DNA from: CAYUVH01 sp964448135
Lineage (GTDB): Bacteria; Verrucomicrobiota; Verrucomicrobiia; Limisphaerales; UBA8199
Assembly (NCBI GenBank): GCA_964448135.1
Contig: CAYUVH010000039.1
Coordinates: 124,001-188,000, forward strand
Length of the DNA: 64,000 nucleotides
Reading direction: 5' to 3'
Shown: positions 34,401-44,100 of the stretch, one piece after another
How the letters are laid out: every line of letters starts with the position of its first letter
Numbering within the stretch: position 1 is the stretch's first letter
Translations under genes and position numbers: made by a program
Notes under the pieces: model-generated
Database searches by the model: none
What the model was told of the DNA's origin: nothing
The model's input: the letters and a program-made list of their open reading frames with translations, nothing else

Positions 34401-35153
34401 CAGATAGCCGTCAAACTGCACCAAACCAACCGACTGCCCGGAACCGGTCAGAGACGTGTTCGGGATGTAGGCGGCACGAAAGTCACCACCCATGTATGAC
34501 CCGCCAGGACCGGATCCAGCCATCGGGGTCACCTTGTTCGCGTTCACCAACGACTTGTTGGCGATTCGCGATTTGGGAAGATAATAGTCAGTGAGCCCGC
34601 TGATGTGCAGCAATGGCACCGGCGAGTTTGCGATCGGGGCGGCATCCGGACAGTAGAAATCACGCGACTCGTACGGATGCTGGTAAAGTTTCATGGTTAC
34701 ATGAAACGCCGTCTGAATTTGCGCGACGGTGGCGCTGACACTGAGCACCGCACGGTTTGGATGCCGGGCCGTGATGTCGAAACCGTTCGCCTTGGCAAAA
34801 CCCATCAACGCTTGGTAATCCGCCACCGTCGGCCCGAACCGTTCCGTGAACTGCTCGGTCGTCAGGTAGTGCCGGTAGTTGGGGCTGGAGGGATTGGAGA
34901 GGTCCTGGATGAAGTTGTCCAACTCCGCCTGATTTCGCCAGGGCAGGCTGAGAGAGATATTCAGCCGCTTGGCCGGATCCAGATTCGAGAGCGCGGGCAG
35001 ACCCTTCGCCGCCACGGGAATCACTTTGTTAAACACCTGTGGTTCGCTGGCGAGAACGGTCCCTGGCAAAAAGCCCACGAGACATACTGCCGCCCAGATA
35101 ACTACCCGCCCCAGTTTCCCTGGTTGCGGCATTCGGTCGAGGATCAACTTCAT
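28491..35153 (-). CDS. giant secreted sedolisin (S53) protease with three P-domains and DUF11 repeats
   Basis: 2220 residues from the ATG at 35153, opening with a signal peptide (cleavage near V-L-A-S-E). A pro-kumamolisin-type prodomain covers about 45-190. The catalytic domain follows at about 215-570 with the S53 triad visible: E287 and D291 in E-V-C-L-D, D365 in S-G-D (oxyanion) and S470 in G-G-T-S-A-A-T-P. Beyond it lie three P-domains (about 680-835, 1338-1490 and 1860-2020) alternating with groups of DUF11 repeats (about 837-1208, 1498-1738 and 2028-2138), and a C-terminal module ending R-Y-Y-R. Sedolisins are acid serine-carboxyl peptidases. The active site looks complete, so this is probably an exported, surface-held protease. 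It starts 31 bases after the stop of the 3324-residue gene. Confidence 0.9.
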   Translation of the reverse strand: MKLILDRMPQPGKLGRVVIWAAVCLVGFLPGTVLASEPQVFNKVIPVAAKGLPALSNLDPAKRLNISLSLPWRNQAELDNFIQDLSNPSSPNYRHYLTTEQFTERFGPTVADYQALMGFAKANGFDITARHPNRAVLSVSATVAQIQTAFHVTMKLYQHPYESRDFYCPDAAPIANSPVPLLHISGLTDYYLPKSRIANKSLVNANKVTPMAGSGPGGSYMGGDFRAAYIPNTSLTGSGQSVGLVQFDGYLASDITQYALTAGVPQIPLVNVYIDGSTGAPGFGNVEVCLDIETVMSMAPGLTQIYVYMAPNPSPWVDILSRMANDNLSRQLSCSWGGGPPDPAGDQIFLQMASQGQSFFNASGDSDAFTGFIPFPAESPYITQVGGTTLTTTGPLGSYVSETVWNWGGGVGSCGGISPTYSIPVWQQGISMTAANGSTIKRNIPDVALTADNVFVVADGGIQYSVGGTSAATPLWAAFTSLVNQQGSIYGRPPVGFINPAIYSLGKGNSLIYSNAMHDITTGDNTSPSSPNLFFAVTNYDLCTGMGTPSGSNLVNYLAPTIPQPYLVTLTNVVLGGNGNGQVDPNECNSIYVTVGNIGALGATNIVATLTTTTPGTIVTVKQSGYPDLPPGASGTNGIAFQLNTAPNFVCGTPIVLALVLKCNQGSFSNSVVLSSGIPGAPIRYDNYNPLAIPDANLNGTNSTVLVSNINSAIKKVTVSFYTTHTFDSDLSFQLISPGGVTNNLIANRGANGFNFGVSCSPDSQRTTLDDAAVLTIAAASPPFVGSFIPERPLSVYAGTGGTNVNGVWTLHIVDDLALDVGTLQCWSLFLTPAQCSDGGGECPGADLAIGLTAVPEPVTIGNNLIYNISVTNNGPRTARNVSVSQVLPASTIFVSATPSQGGASQSGGVVTCGLGALGPGEKATVTVVVLPTLAGTISSSATVTSEQTDYDLSNNTATAVSHVNPPTADLIIGLKAAPSPTVVGATLTYSINVTNNGPSSASGVTVSNVLPAGVAYIGTTVSQGSASYGSGVVLCSFGGLPAGGSASATIQVIPTIEGTLVDTATASAIQLDPVTGNNSATVAVVVGPAADLLVTMTDNPDPVVVASNYTYSITVSNLGPSIATGVVMNHQLPDNITLVSSNTSQGSFSLNGNTLSCAIGSMNPGTRVTIGVVVANTNLGTFGSSATVTGTELDPNLANNTASVTTTVANRFAAIAAAGVTLTAESYVPPNGAIDIGETVTINFRLRNIGNITLTNVTASLQPGNGVAPIPPTNQTYGVLAVSGFPVGKSFSFVASGTNGGTVIATLHIKEGPNDLTNLSFSFPLPVLATYTSTNAITIRDNTNGLPYPSVINVSGLTGIVSKVTATLSNFAHTYPPDVDALVTGPVGQSSILMSGAGGNFPVSNATLTFDDAASNSVPESTQIFDGSYKPADYTGVDLPPSAPVGPYNAAMAALTGSGPNGAWSLYIADHAAGDVGVISNGWSLALTLIAPVNQVADLALSGISSPNPVVAGDYLTYTFSVTNNGPNLANVVGFTNALPSSVILVSAACSQGVVFTNGNSVSANLGSIASGSVATISVVVQVGAAAAGTLFNTAMVSANETDVNPLNNQTTVATTVTLPYAELAVSQLAAPSPVFVGSNLTYTLTVTNRGPGAALDVVLTNPLPAGVVVTWTNTTQGTFANVAGKVICQIGGLASNATATVTLLAVPSLAGQLTNIAYVATASQDTNTVNNSASTVVPVIGPSPVIVAAGAALTFESGPVNGAVDPTETVTLNLSLQNTGTANTTNLTATLLATGGVTSPTGPKNYGVLVGGGGAVARSFGFTASGVYGGIVTATLQLQDGANNLGTVTFTFNLPVVSGMANANAISIPDHGPGSIYPLVINVSGLSGIVSKAVVNLNGLTHSFPHDVNVLLVSPAGNNVLLMSHAGAGYSVTNVNLTFDDTVGALLPLTSKLTNGTYHAGAYTPAVAFPGPAPTGPFGADLSSVKWINPNGNWSLYVFDDTIGDAGNLNGGWTLTLTTVTTVNPIVDLAAGLISTPVSVILGGTVTNTITITNNGPNSATSVIVNQTLPAGVGIVSVVPSQGSYTGVSGGLIGCNLGTLSAGANASVKIVTLPSASGGVLFTASASCNEEELNTTNNTAQYSINVIEPGRPRLSGSISNHQFHLTVLGQAGVTYVIQGSTNATSWTSLSTNAAAGDGSVHYTDPTPGLRLRYYRTTN

Positions 35154-35184
35154 AGCCAAAAGCAGATTACGGAACAGCCGGCAA

Positions 35185-38100
35185 CTACGGTGTCTGATGC
35201 AGGCGGAAATAACGACTGCCCGGCCCGATCGGGACGGTCACGGTCATGATCCCGCCATTGTTGACCGGCACGTTCGTCACGGCGGCCCACACCACCGCGG
35301 GTTTCATGTTGGTCGCATATTCCAGAGCGTACCCGCTTGCGTCAGCCGGCCACGAAACACTGATCGTGTTGCCGTTCTGCGCCACCGCCAGTTGCAATTG
35401 CTGCACGACCGTCTTCACCGCGGCCGAATTGTTGGCCGCGACCGGATCGGCCAGCGGCGAACCGCACGCAGCCTGGTTGGTGATCGTCCCGACAGCCAGC
35501 GGCTTGATCGTGATGGTCGCATTGGTTTGCGCGCCACCGAGGATGCTGCCCAGGTTGGTGAACGTGAGCACGCTGCCGGCAAGGGTGTAGCCCACCGGAT
35601 TCGCGGAGATCAAGGTCACGCCGGCGGGAAGTGTATTGGTCAGTTTCACCGTCGAGGCGGTCGCGGGTCCGAGGTTGGAGACCGTCAGCGTGTAGGTCAC
35701 GTTGTTACCCAGCAACACAGGATTGGGCAGGCCCACCATGGCCAGGACCAGGTCCGCCGAGGGAGCCACCACGGCGAGTGAGGTAGCCGCGGTGTTGTTT
35801 GCCTTGAGCGGATCCGTCGCGGACGACGAGCACGTCGCGCGATTGGTGAAGGTTCCGGATGTCGGCGCGTTCACCACAAAAGTGAACGTGAGCTGACCGC
35901 CGGCACTGATGTTGCCCAGGTTGGTGAAGGTCAAGAGACTTCCATTCGTAACCCAACCACCAACCGACGCGGAAACAAACGTGAGCGACGAAGGCAAGGT
36001 ATTGGTGAGCCCAACCGCGATGGCGGTGGCCGGACCGATGTTCGTGATCGTCACCGTGAAGGTGGCGTTGCTACCCAGGGAAACCGGGTTTGGCGAAACA
36101 GACATGATCGTCGCCAGATCGGACACCGGCGGGATGACGGTGACCGTGGCGGACGCCACGTCGTCATCGGCATTCAAGTCAGCCGAGCCCGTGACAACCG
36201 CGGCTACGTTGGAGACGACTCCCGGCACACTGGTCTGCACCACAAGGTCCACCCGCCCGCCCGCATTCGTGGCGAGGCTGGAGATTGACCAGATTAGGCC
36301 CAGCGCATTAGTCGAAGTGCTGCCCACCGTCGCGGAAGCGGAAACAAAGCTGCACCCCGCGGGCAGCGTATCGGTGATGACAATATTGGTGGCCGTGCCT
36401 GGCCCATAGTTGGTCGCCGTGACACTAAAGGTCACATTGCTGGTGGCCACGACGTTGGTGGGCGAGGCGGTCATGCCGAGCCCCATGTCGGCCGCGGAGA
36501 TAACCTGTCCCGAGGTGGTCAGGTTAAGCATCCAGCCGTTCGAAATCGCGCCGGTGTTGAACGCGCTGTCGTCGAACACATACAGCGACCAGGCGCCGTT
36601 CGGGTTGATCCCGTTGAAGAGCGAGAGATTGGTGTAATAAGGCGGCGGCGGGGCCGGCACCGGGAAAGGCGGAGCCGCGGCGGCCAGCGACGTCGGGTGA
36701 TACGTGCCCGAGACAATCTGACTGCCCGTGAGCGACGGAAACGCATCATCAAAGGTCAATGTCTGCCGGGTGATGCTGGTCGAACCACCACACTTCGCCA
36801 TGAGGTAGGTCTTCTGGCCGGACGGCGCCACCAACAGGGCGTCGATGTCCGACGGCCATGAATGCGTCAGGTTGGTGAAGGTCGCGGTCACTTTGCTGAC
36901 CTGGTTGCCGACGCCGGCGACATTGATGACAGAGGGATAAGGTGTCGCATTGGTCGCGTCGTTGATGACGATGATCCCGGGGTTTGCGAAGGTATTGGAG
37001 ACGGTGCCCAGCGAGAAGTTCACGAGGGCGTTGCTCAGAATCGTGTTGCCGTCCTGCATCCGGAACGTGGCCGTGATCAACTGGCCGTTGGTTCCGCTGG
37101 CGGTGAAGGTATACGGACGCCACACCGCCGGCCCATGCACCGGCAAGGAGCCGTAAACGTTGGTGGGATACGCCGGGTTGATACCCTTCGGATTCGTAAC
37201 TCCATTCGTGGCCAGCAACGTCGCCACCAAGTTGGCGGTGTTGGTGCCGGTCGCATTGCGGAAGGCAAAGCGAACGGTGACGGTTTCGCCTGGATCAATC
37301 GCCCCGTTCACCGGGCCGCTTTCCGATACCAGGGCCACACCCGCCGGAACAATCAGACTGCCATCGGTCTCGATGATGGTCAGCGTGGCAGCGGACGGCG
37401 GCAGCAACACGGCATTGCCGCTCGGTGAGTTCAGATTCAGCAGAACGGTATGATCACCGTCGGGCACACTGTTATCGATCACCGTCACCGTGAAGTTCTT
37501 GGCCGTCTCACCGTTCGTGAAGGTCAACAATCCCGTCGCGGTCAGGTAATTCACTCCCGCCACCGCGGTGCCGTTGGTGGTCGAATAGATCACCGACACT
37601 GTATTGCTGGTGTAACCCGTCCGGAGCACGGTGATATTGGCCGCGACGCCGTTCTCGTTCACCACGTAGGTCGGGGCGGAGAAACTCAGGCCCGATACGT
37701 CGTCCGTAATGGTGACCGACGCCGTGCTGGGCGGAACCAACAACGCCCCGGCGCTGGGGTTGAAGAGGCCGACCGTGAAGGTGCGATCGCCTTCAACCAG
37801 CTTGTTGTTGATGACGGGCACGCTGAACGTCTGCGCCGCAATCCCGTTGCTGAAGACCAGTTGACCGCTCACCGCCTGATAATCAACGCCCGCGATGGCC
37901 GTGCCGTTGGTGGTGGCATAGTTGACGGTGACCACGCCGGTGTTGGCGTTGGAGCGCACCACCGTGATCGATACGTTGGTTGCGCTCTTGAACACGCCGA
38001 ACGTCGCATTCGAGAAGCTAAGTCCCGGATCCGAATCCTGCACCACCACGGTCGCCGGATTGGCGCCAAATATCTGCGCCGGCGTCGGCGTGCTGTTCGT

Positions 38101-41100
38101 GGGATTGAACAGCGTGATGCCGAAGGAGGTGTCGCCCGTGACCCGCGGATCGTGCAACACGCCGACATTGAAGGTCTTCAAGAATTCCCCATTCGTGAAG
38201 GTGAGCGTGCCACTCGCCGCAAGGTAATTGGTGCCAGCCAGAGCGGTGCCGTTGGTGGTGGCGTAGCTCACGCTGGTAATCCCGTTGGTCCCGATGCGGC
38301 TGAGCGCGATCGTCACCGCGCCGCTGGTCTCCGTGGTCACGAAGATCGGCGAGGCGAAGCCAACCCCCACATCGTCATCGGTGATGGTTACGGTCGCCAC
38401 CGACGGAATCCCCAACCCCGAGCCACCGGTGGTGTTCGTGAGTATCACGCTGAATTGAACGTCACCCTGCACCTGCCCGTTCTCCACCATCCCGACGACA
38501 ATGGTCTTGGACAGTTCACCGTCGGCGAACGAAAGCACGCCATTGGTCGCGGTGTAGTTAAAGCCCGGGATGGCCGTGCCCGGTAACGTGGCATAGGCCA
38601 CCGTGGACTGGCCGGCGTGCCCGTTCGTGCGCACGACGGTCATCACGACCGCCCCGCCACCTTCGCTCACCGTGTAATTGGTTTGTGAGAACTGGAATTG
38701 TCCGCCCACCCGGTTGGTGGAAACGATCTTCAAGCTCGCAACGAAGGGGTTGAACAGCAGGCAATTATTTGCATTGGAAAGCAGAAGACTCACGGTGGCG
38801 TCATTCAGCATGGTCGGATTATTCAGGATCGGAATTGCCACCGACACGCTGACGACACCCGGAGTGAAGACAACCGTGTTCGTAACCGGCGAATAATCCA
38901 AGCCCGCCACGGCGGTGCCATTCGTCGTGGTAGCGAAACTCACGGAAGCAACCCCGTTTGTGCTGCCGGTGCGGACCACCTGGATCGCCGCGGAACCGGT
39001 CAACGGGTTTTGTGGTGTCGTATACGTCGGCGAAGAGAAACTGACACCGCTGTCCGTATTGATGATCGTCAACAGCGCGGAAGGCTGGTTCCCCAGCACG
39101 GGCCCACCGGGCGGGGGCGGCGGCTGCGGTTGCGGATTGCTCAACGCGAGGTTCACCGTCAAATCCGGCGTGATAATAAAGTCATGAACAATCGGTATCG
39201 TCACGCTCTGGAATACTTCGCCGGGCGGGAAACTCAGGTTGGTGATCACACTGATATAGTTCGTCGGGGCGTGGGCGGTACCATCGGTCGTGCTTAAAGT
39301 AACCGTAACGTTCCCCGAGGGGGCACCGCTGGTGCCCCCGCGCCGCCGCACCATCACCGTAGTATTGGTGCTGGTTTCCAAGGTCTGGTAGGCGGCTGAG
39401 GTGAATTCAAACGAACCCGATCCCGCAACCGTCCCGCCGTAGACTCGCACCAAACCGGGCGCGCTCAGGTTGTCGTAATGAGTAAACCCGCCGCCCAGAA
39501 CAATCAGATTGTTGGTCTGGAACAGCGTGGTCGCTACAAAACTGTCCGCGCCGGCGCCAAAGTTGATCATGGTGTCGACCGACCCGTCGTTGTTCAGCCG
39601 GGTTATACGATTGCGCGTCACGCCGTTAAAGCGGGAGAATTGCCCGCCCAACAGGATCCGGGTGTCTGGCTGAATGGTGATGGACAGAACCGCGTCATCC
39701 GCGCCCGCACCCGGGTTGAATGTGTTGTCGATGGTGCCATTGGATTTCAACCGGGCTACGTGCCCAAAGGCCGTTCCGTTGAAATTGGTGAATAATCCGC
39801 CGATTACCACGCGGCCGTCCAATTGGAGTCCGATCGCGCGCACGGAATCGTTGGCTCCGGTGCCGGGATCGAAGTTGAGATCAACCTGGCCATCGGCGTT
39901 GAGCCGGGCGATATGCATTCGTGCCACCCCGTTGACGGAGGTAAAATCACCGCCAATGAGCACTTTGCCGTCAGGTTGCGGCGCGATGGCGAACACGGTG
40001 CCGTTCGGACCATTCGCCACCCCCAGGAAGCTCGCGTCCAGCCCGCCGTTGTTATCCAGCCGCCCCAGGTAGTTTCGCGGGCTTGAATTGTAATTGACGA
40101 ATGAGCCGCCGATCAGAAGCTTGCGTGCCGATCCGACGAATACTTCGGCCATGGCATTGACAACTCCATCAGGTCCCGCCCCCGGGTTGAAGCTCGAATC
40201 ATTTCCTCCGTCGGTATTCAGGCGGGCCAGGTAATTCCGGTTCGCGCCGTTCATTTTCGAGAATTGCCCGCCGACCAAAATACGCTGGTCGGTCTGCACC
40301 AGCATGGAAAGGACGGTATCGTTGGGCCCGGAGTTCGTGGAAGAGGTGAGGAACTGGGTGTCCAGTGAGCCGTTGGTCGCAAACCGCGCCATGCGCTGGC
40401 GCGGCAGTCCGTTTGCGTGCGTGAATGAACCGGCGGCCAGCATCTTGTTGTTGCTTTGCAACGCCACCGCAAACACCGACCCGTCCACGCCAAAACTCGG
40501 ATCCACGCTGGTGTCCTGACCGCCCGGCGGCTGATTGAACGACTGCGCATCCAGAATCTGCACGATGGAGACAACCTGCGTCGCCAGAATGCCCGAGGGT
40601 ACCGGGCTGGACAGCGTCAGCGTAAAGAAGAACGGGTTGAAGAAATCCGGTACCCCGTCGTCGATCAACGGAATGACGAAGCTCTTGGCCACTTCTCCGG
40701 GATTGAAGAACAAGGTGCCATTGGTGCCGCGATAGTTTGCCCCGTTCACGGCTGTGCCGTCGCTGGTGGCAAAGTTCACGGAAACCGAGCCAACGCTGCC
40801 GCCGGAACGCACCACCGTCGCCACCGCATACCCACCGTTCTCATTGACCAGATAAGTGGGCGTGCTCCACGTCAGCGTGCCGTAGGAATCGGTGTTGGTG
40901 ATATAGAGGGTCGCATTACTGATCGACCCGATGCTCAGCGGGTTGTTCGTGCCATTGAACGTGGCGTTGAACAGGCGCATATTCACGGTCAACGCGTTGG
41001 TTTGCACCACTCCGTCATCCAGCAACGGGATGGTCAGGTACTTCGGCTGAACGTCGCCGTTGTTCCAGACAAGATTCGTGCTGAGTGACAAGTAATTGGT

Positions 41101-44100
41101 CAGCGCAGTGGCCGTCCCGTTGGTGGTGGCGAACTGTGCCGTCAGCGTACCGGCGCTGCTTCCGACGCGATTGACCGCCACAACCGCCACCGGGTCGCTC
41201 TCGTTGGCGCTATAAACCGCCGAGCTCATTTCCAAGTAACCCCCGGTGACATCGTTGTCCAGAATGGTCAGCACCGCATTGGTCAGGCCCAGCCCGGCGC
41301 CGCCGGTCGTGGTGCCGAGGCTCAACAACACCGTGTGGTCGTAATTGACCTTGTTGTCATCGATGATCTGCACCTTGAAGGAATTGCTGGTCTGCCCGGG
41401 CAGGAAACTCAGGGAGCCGGCCACGCCCTTATAGCTGATGCCGTTGGTCGCCGTACCGTTCGCGGTCGCGTAACTCACCGATACGGGCCCGGTGGTGCCG
41501 TTTGTGCGAATAATGGAAATGGTCGCCGTGCCCCCGGCTTCAGCCACCACGAAATTGGGCAGCATAAACCCGAGCACACCGGGTGAAGTATTGTGCTCGA
41601 TAATGACGAACGGAGATTCGAAACGGCCCAAACCCACCCCCAGCGGGATGTTCTCACCACCGAGCAGGAATTGATCCTGCGCACCGGGATTGCTCAGCTC
41701 GAGGTTGAAGGTGCGATTCTCCGCCGCGTTCGTATTGTCCAGAATCAACAACCGGACATCATTCTCCGGCTGATTATGATCGCCGTTAATACCCTGGCTG
41801 TTGCCCTGGTTCTGGCCATACAGGCCGTCCTGCAACTGCCAGGTGGGATTGTTGTTCGCGTTATAGGTGCTGATCCAAGTCGGATTTCCGTAAGTCTGCG
41901 AATCAAAGGTGAAGTCCTCACCGATCACCGCCGAGCCGGGGCCGATGTCGTTCGTGCTGAAGCCCACCGAGACGGCGGCTGGCCCTAGGTGCCCGTTGAC
42001 GCGTTCCATCGCCACAAAGTAGGAAGCGCCATTGGTGTCGTAGGCCTGGTCCGCAGTGTAGGTGGTATAGGACAACTGGAGGTTGCCCGGCCCGGGCGTG
42101 GCATTACCGATGATACGCGCCACATGGTGAGAGCTGTGGGCATCATCACGCCGGAACCCACCGCCCACCCGGGCGAAATCGCCGGCAATTAGGATGTTTC
42201 CGTCCGGCTGCAAGGCCATGGCGGAAACAAAATTCCGGGGTTCAACGGCCACATTCCAGTAGTGATTAATCAAACCGGCGAACTGGTTGTAGGCCGTATC
42301 CATGAAGCTCGTGTCGATGATGCCACTGGAGAAAATACGCGCCAGGCCCACGCGCCGGGTCTGATTATAAATCGTGAAGAGACCGCCTGCCACGATCGTC
42401 CCATCCGGTTGCAGGATCACGCTGTAAACCGTGTCATCAAAACCGGTGCCCGGGTCGAACGACGTATCCAGGCTGCCATCGGCGTTCAGCCGGGCGATAT
42501 GGGCACGCCCGACTTCCTCCACGGTCTGGAACGCGCCGGCAATTACCACGCGTCCGTCAGGCTGCAGCGCCATTCCGTAAACCACGTTGTCCGTCCCGGT
42601 CCCCGGGTCGAAGCTCGTGTCCAGCGTGCCATCCGCGTTCATCCGCGCAATGTGCGGACGGCTGACTCCGGCCACATTCTGGAAGTTACCTGCGATAAGC
42701 ACTTTGCCATCCGGTTGCAGCAACGCCGCTTGCACGGTGCTGTCAGGACCGACTCCGGGGTCAAAAGACTGATCCAACGACCCGTCCTGGGTCAGCCGGG
42801 CGATGTGATTGCGGTTGGTTCCGTTGAAGTAGGTGAATTCACCGCCGATCACGATTAAATTGTTCGTATCCACAGAAACGGTCCAAACGGTTCCATTTGC
42901 GCCGAACCCGGGGAAGAACGTCGTGTCCAACGATCCGTCGTTATTCAATCGGGCGATGCGGCTTCGTGGATAGTGATTGTACGAACTGAACGCGCCACCG
43001 ATCAAAGGACGGTTGCTGGAGTCGATCACCACGGCAGCGACGAAATTATCAGCGCCATCCGCGGGATCGAAGCTGGTGTCCACCGAACCATCGGTGTTCG
43101 CGCGCGCGATGCGGCTCCGGGGCACCGTGTTATAGGCGGTAAACGCGCCGCCATAAATCGCCTTGCCGTCAGGCTGGGTCGCCAGGCTGTACACCACGTC
43201 ATTGGCACCGGGGTTAAGATTGTAGGGAGGCGTTGTGTTCGCGTTATTATCCGGATTGTAAGCCCGGTCGATTGAGCCGGCCGGCGCCTGGTCGAACAGG
43301 ATCGTCACGACCGCTTCACGCACGTTGCCAAGATGGCGGTAGGTATCGAACAGCGTATTCGGCGGATAATACAACTCCATCAAAAAGTCCTTGTTGAACT
43401 GGACGTCTCCGTTGTCGTGAATGGGGATGTTGATGGGCTTCGCCGTCCCGTCATTTGCCCCCCAGCTTACGGTGCCGCTCACCGCATCGAAGTCGGGTGG
43501 AGTGCCGTAGTAATAGGGATCCGTCGGAATCGCATAGTCGGAACCGGCTTGCAGGAGAATTTCGGAGTCCTGTGCGTTTGGACCGGCGAACCGGAATTGA
43601 TTGTTCCGATTGTCGAATGGATACAGGTAATCGATCCGGTAAGGCACGGAAATCGAACCGCTATAGTCCAGGCTTGATCGTAAAGTGAAAACCTGTGCCG
43701 AGCCGATCCCGCGCGCGCAACGCAGCGTCGCACGCTCGAAATTGATCATGTTCGTGACGAATTGCCCGGTGTTCGGCGTCGTATCCAAAATGGCGGTGGT
43801 CACTCCAAAAATGTTCCCCTGTCGGAAAAACCAGGGCGACTGTACATCCTGGTTCAAGAAACAAACCAGGGCGGTGGAATTCGTCGGCAGAATTGGCGGT
43901 GGGATGGCCTGGGACTCCAGCGGATCCAGCATCGCGTTCGTCAACACCACATTGACCACGACGTTCGCAATGTACGGATTCATCGGGTCAAACGTGAAGC
44001 CCGGGATCTGATTGGTGACCAGGATGTCCTTGCTCATCTGGAAATCGTCGAAGATCAACAACCCGGTTCTGGCGGTATAGAACGGCGCGGCGTTGGCGTA

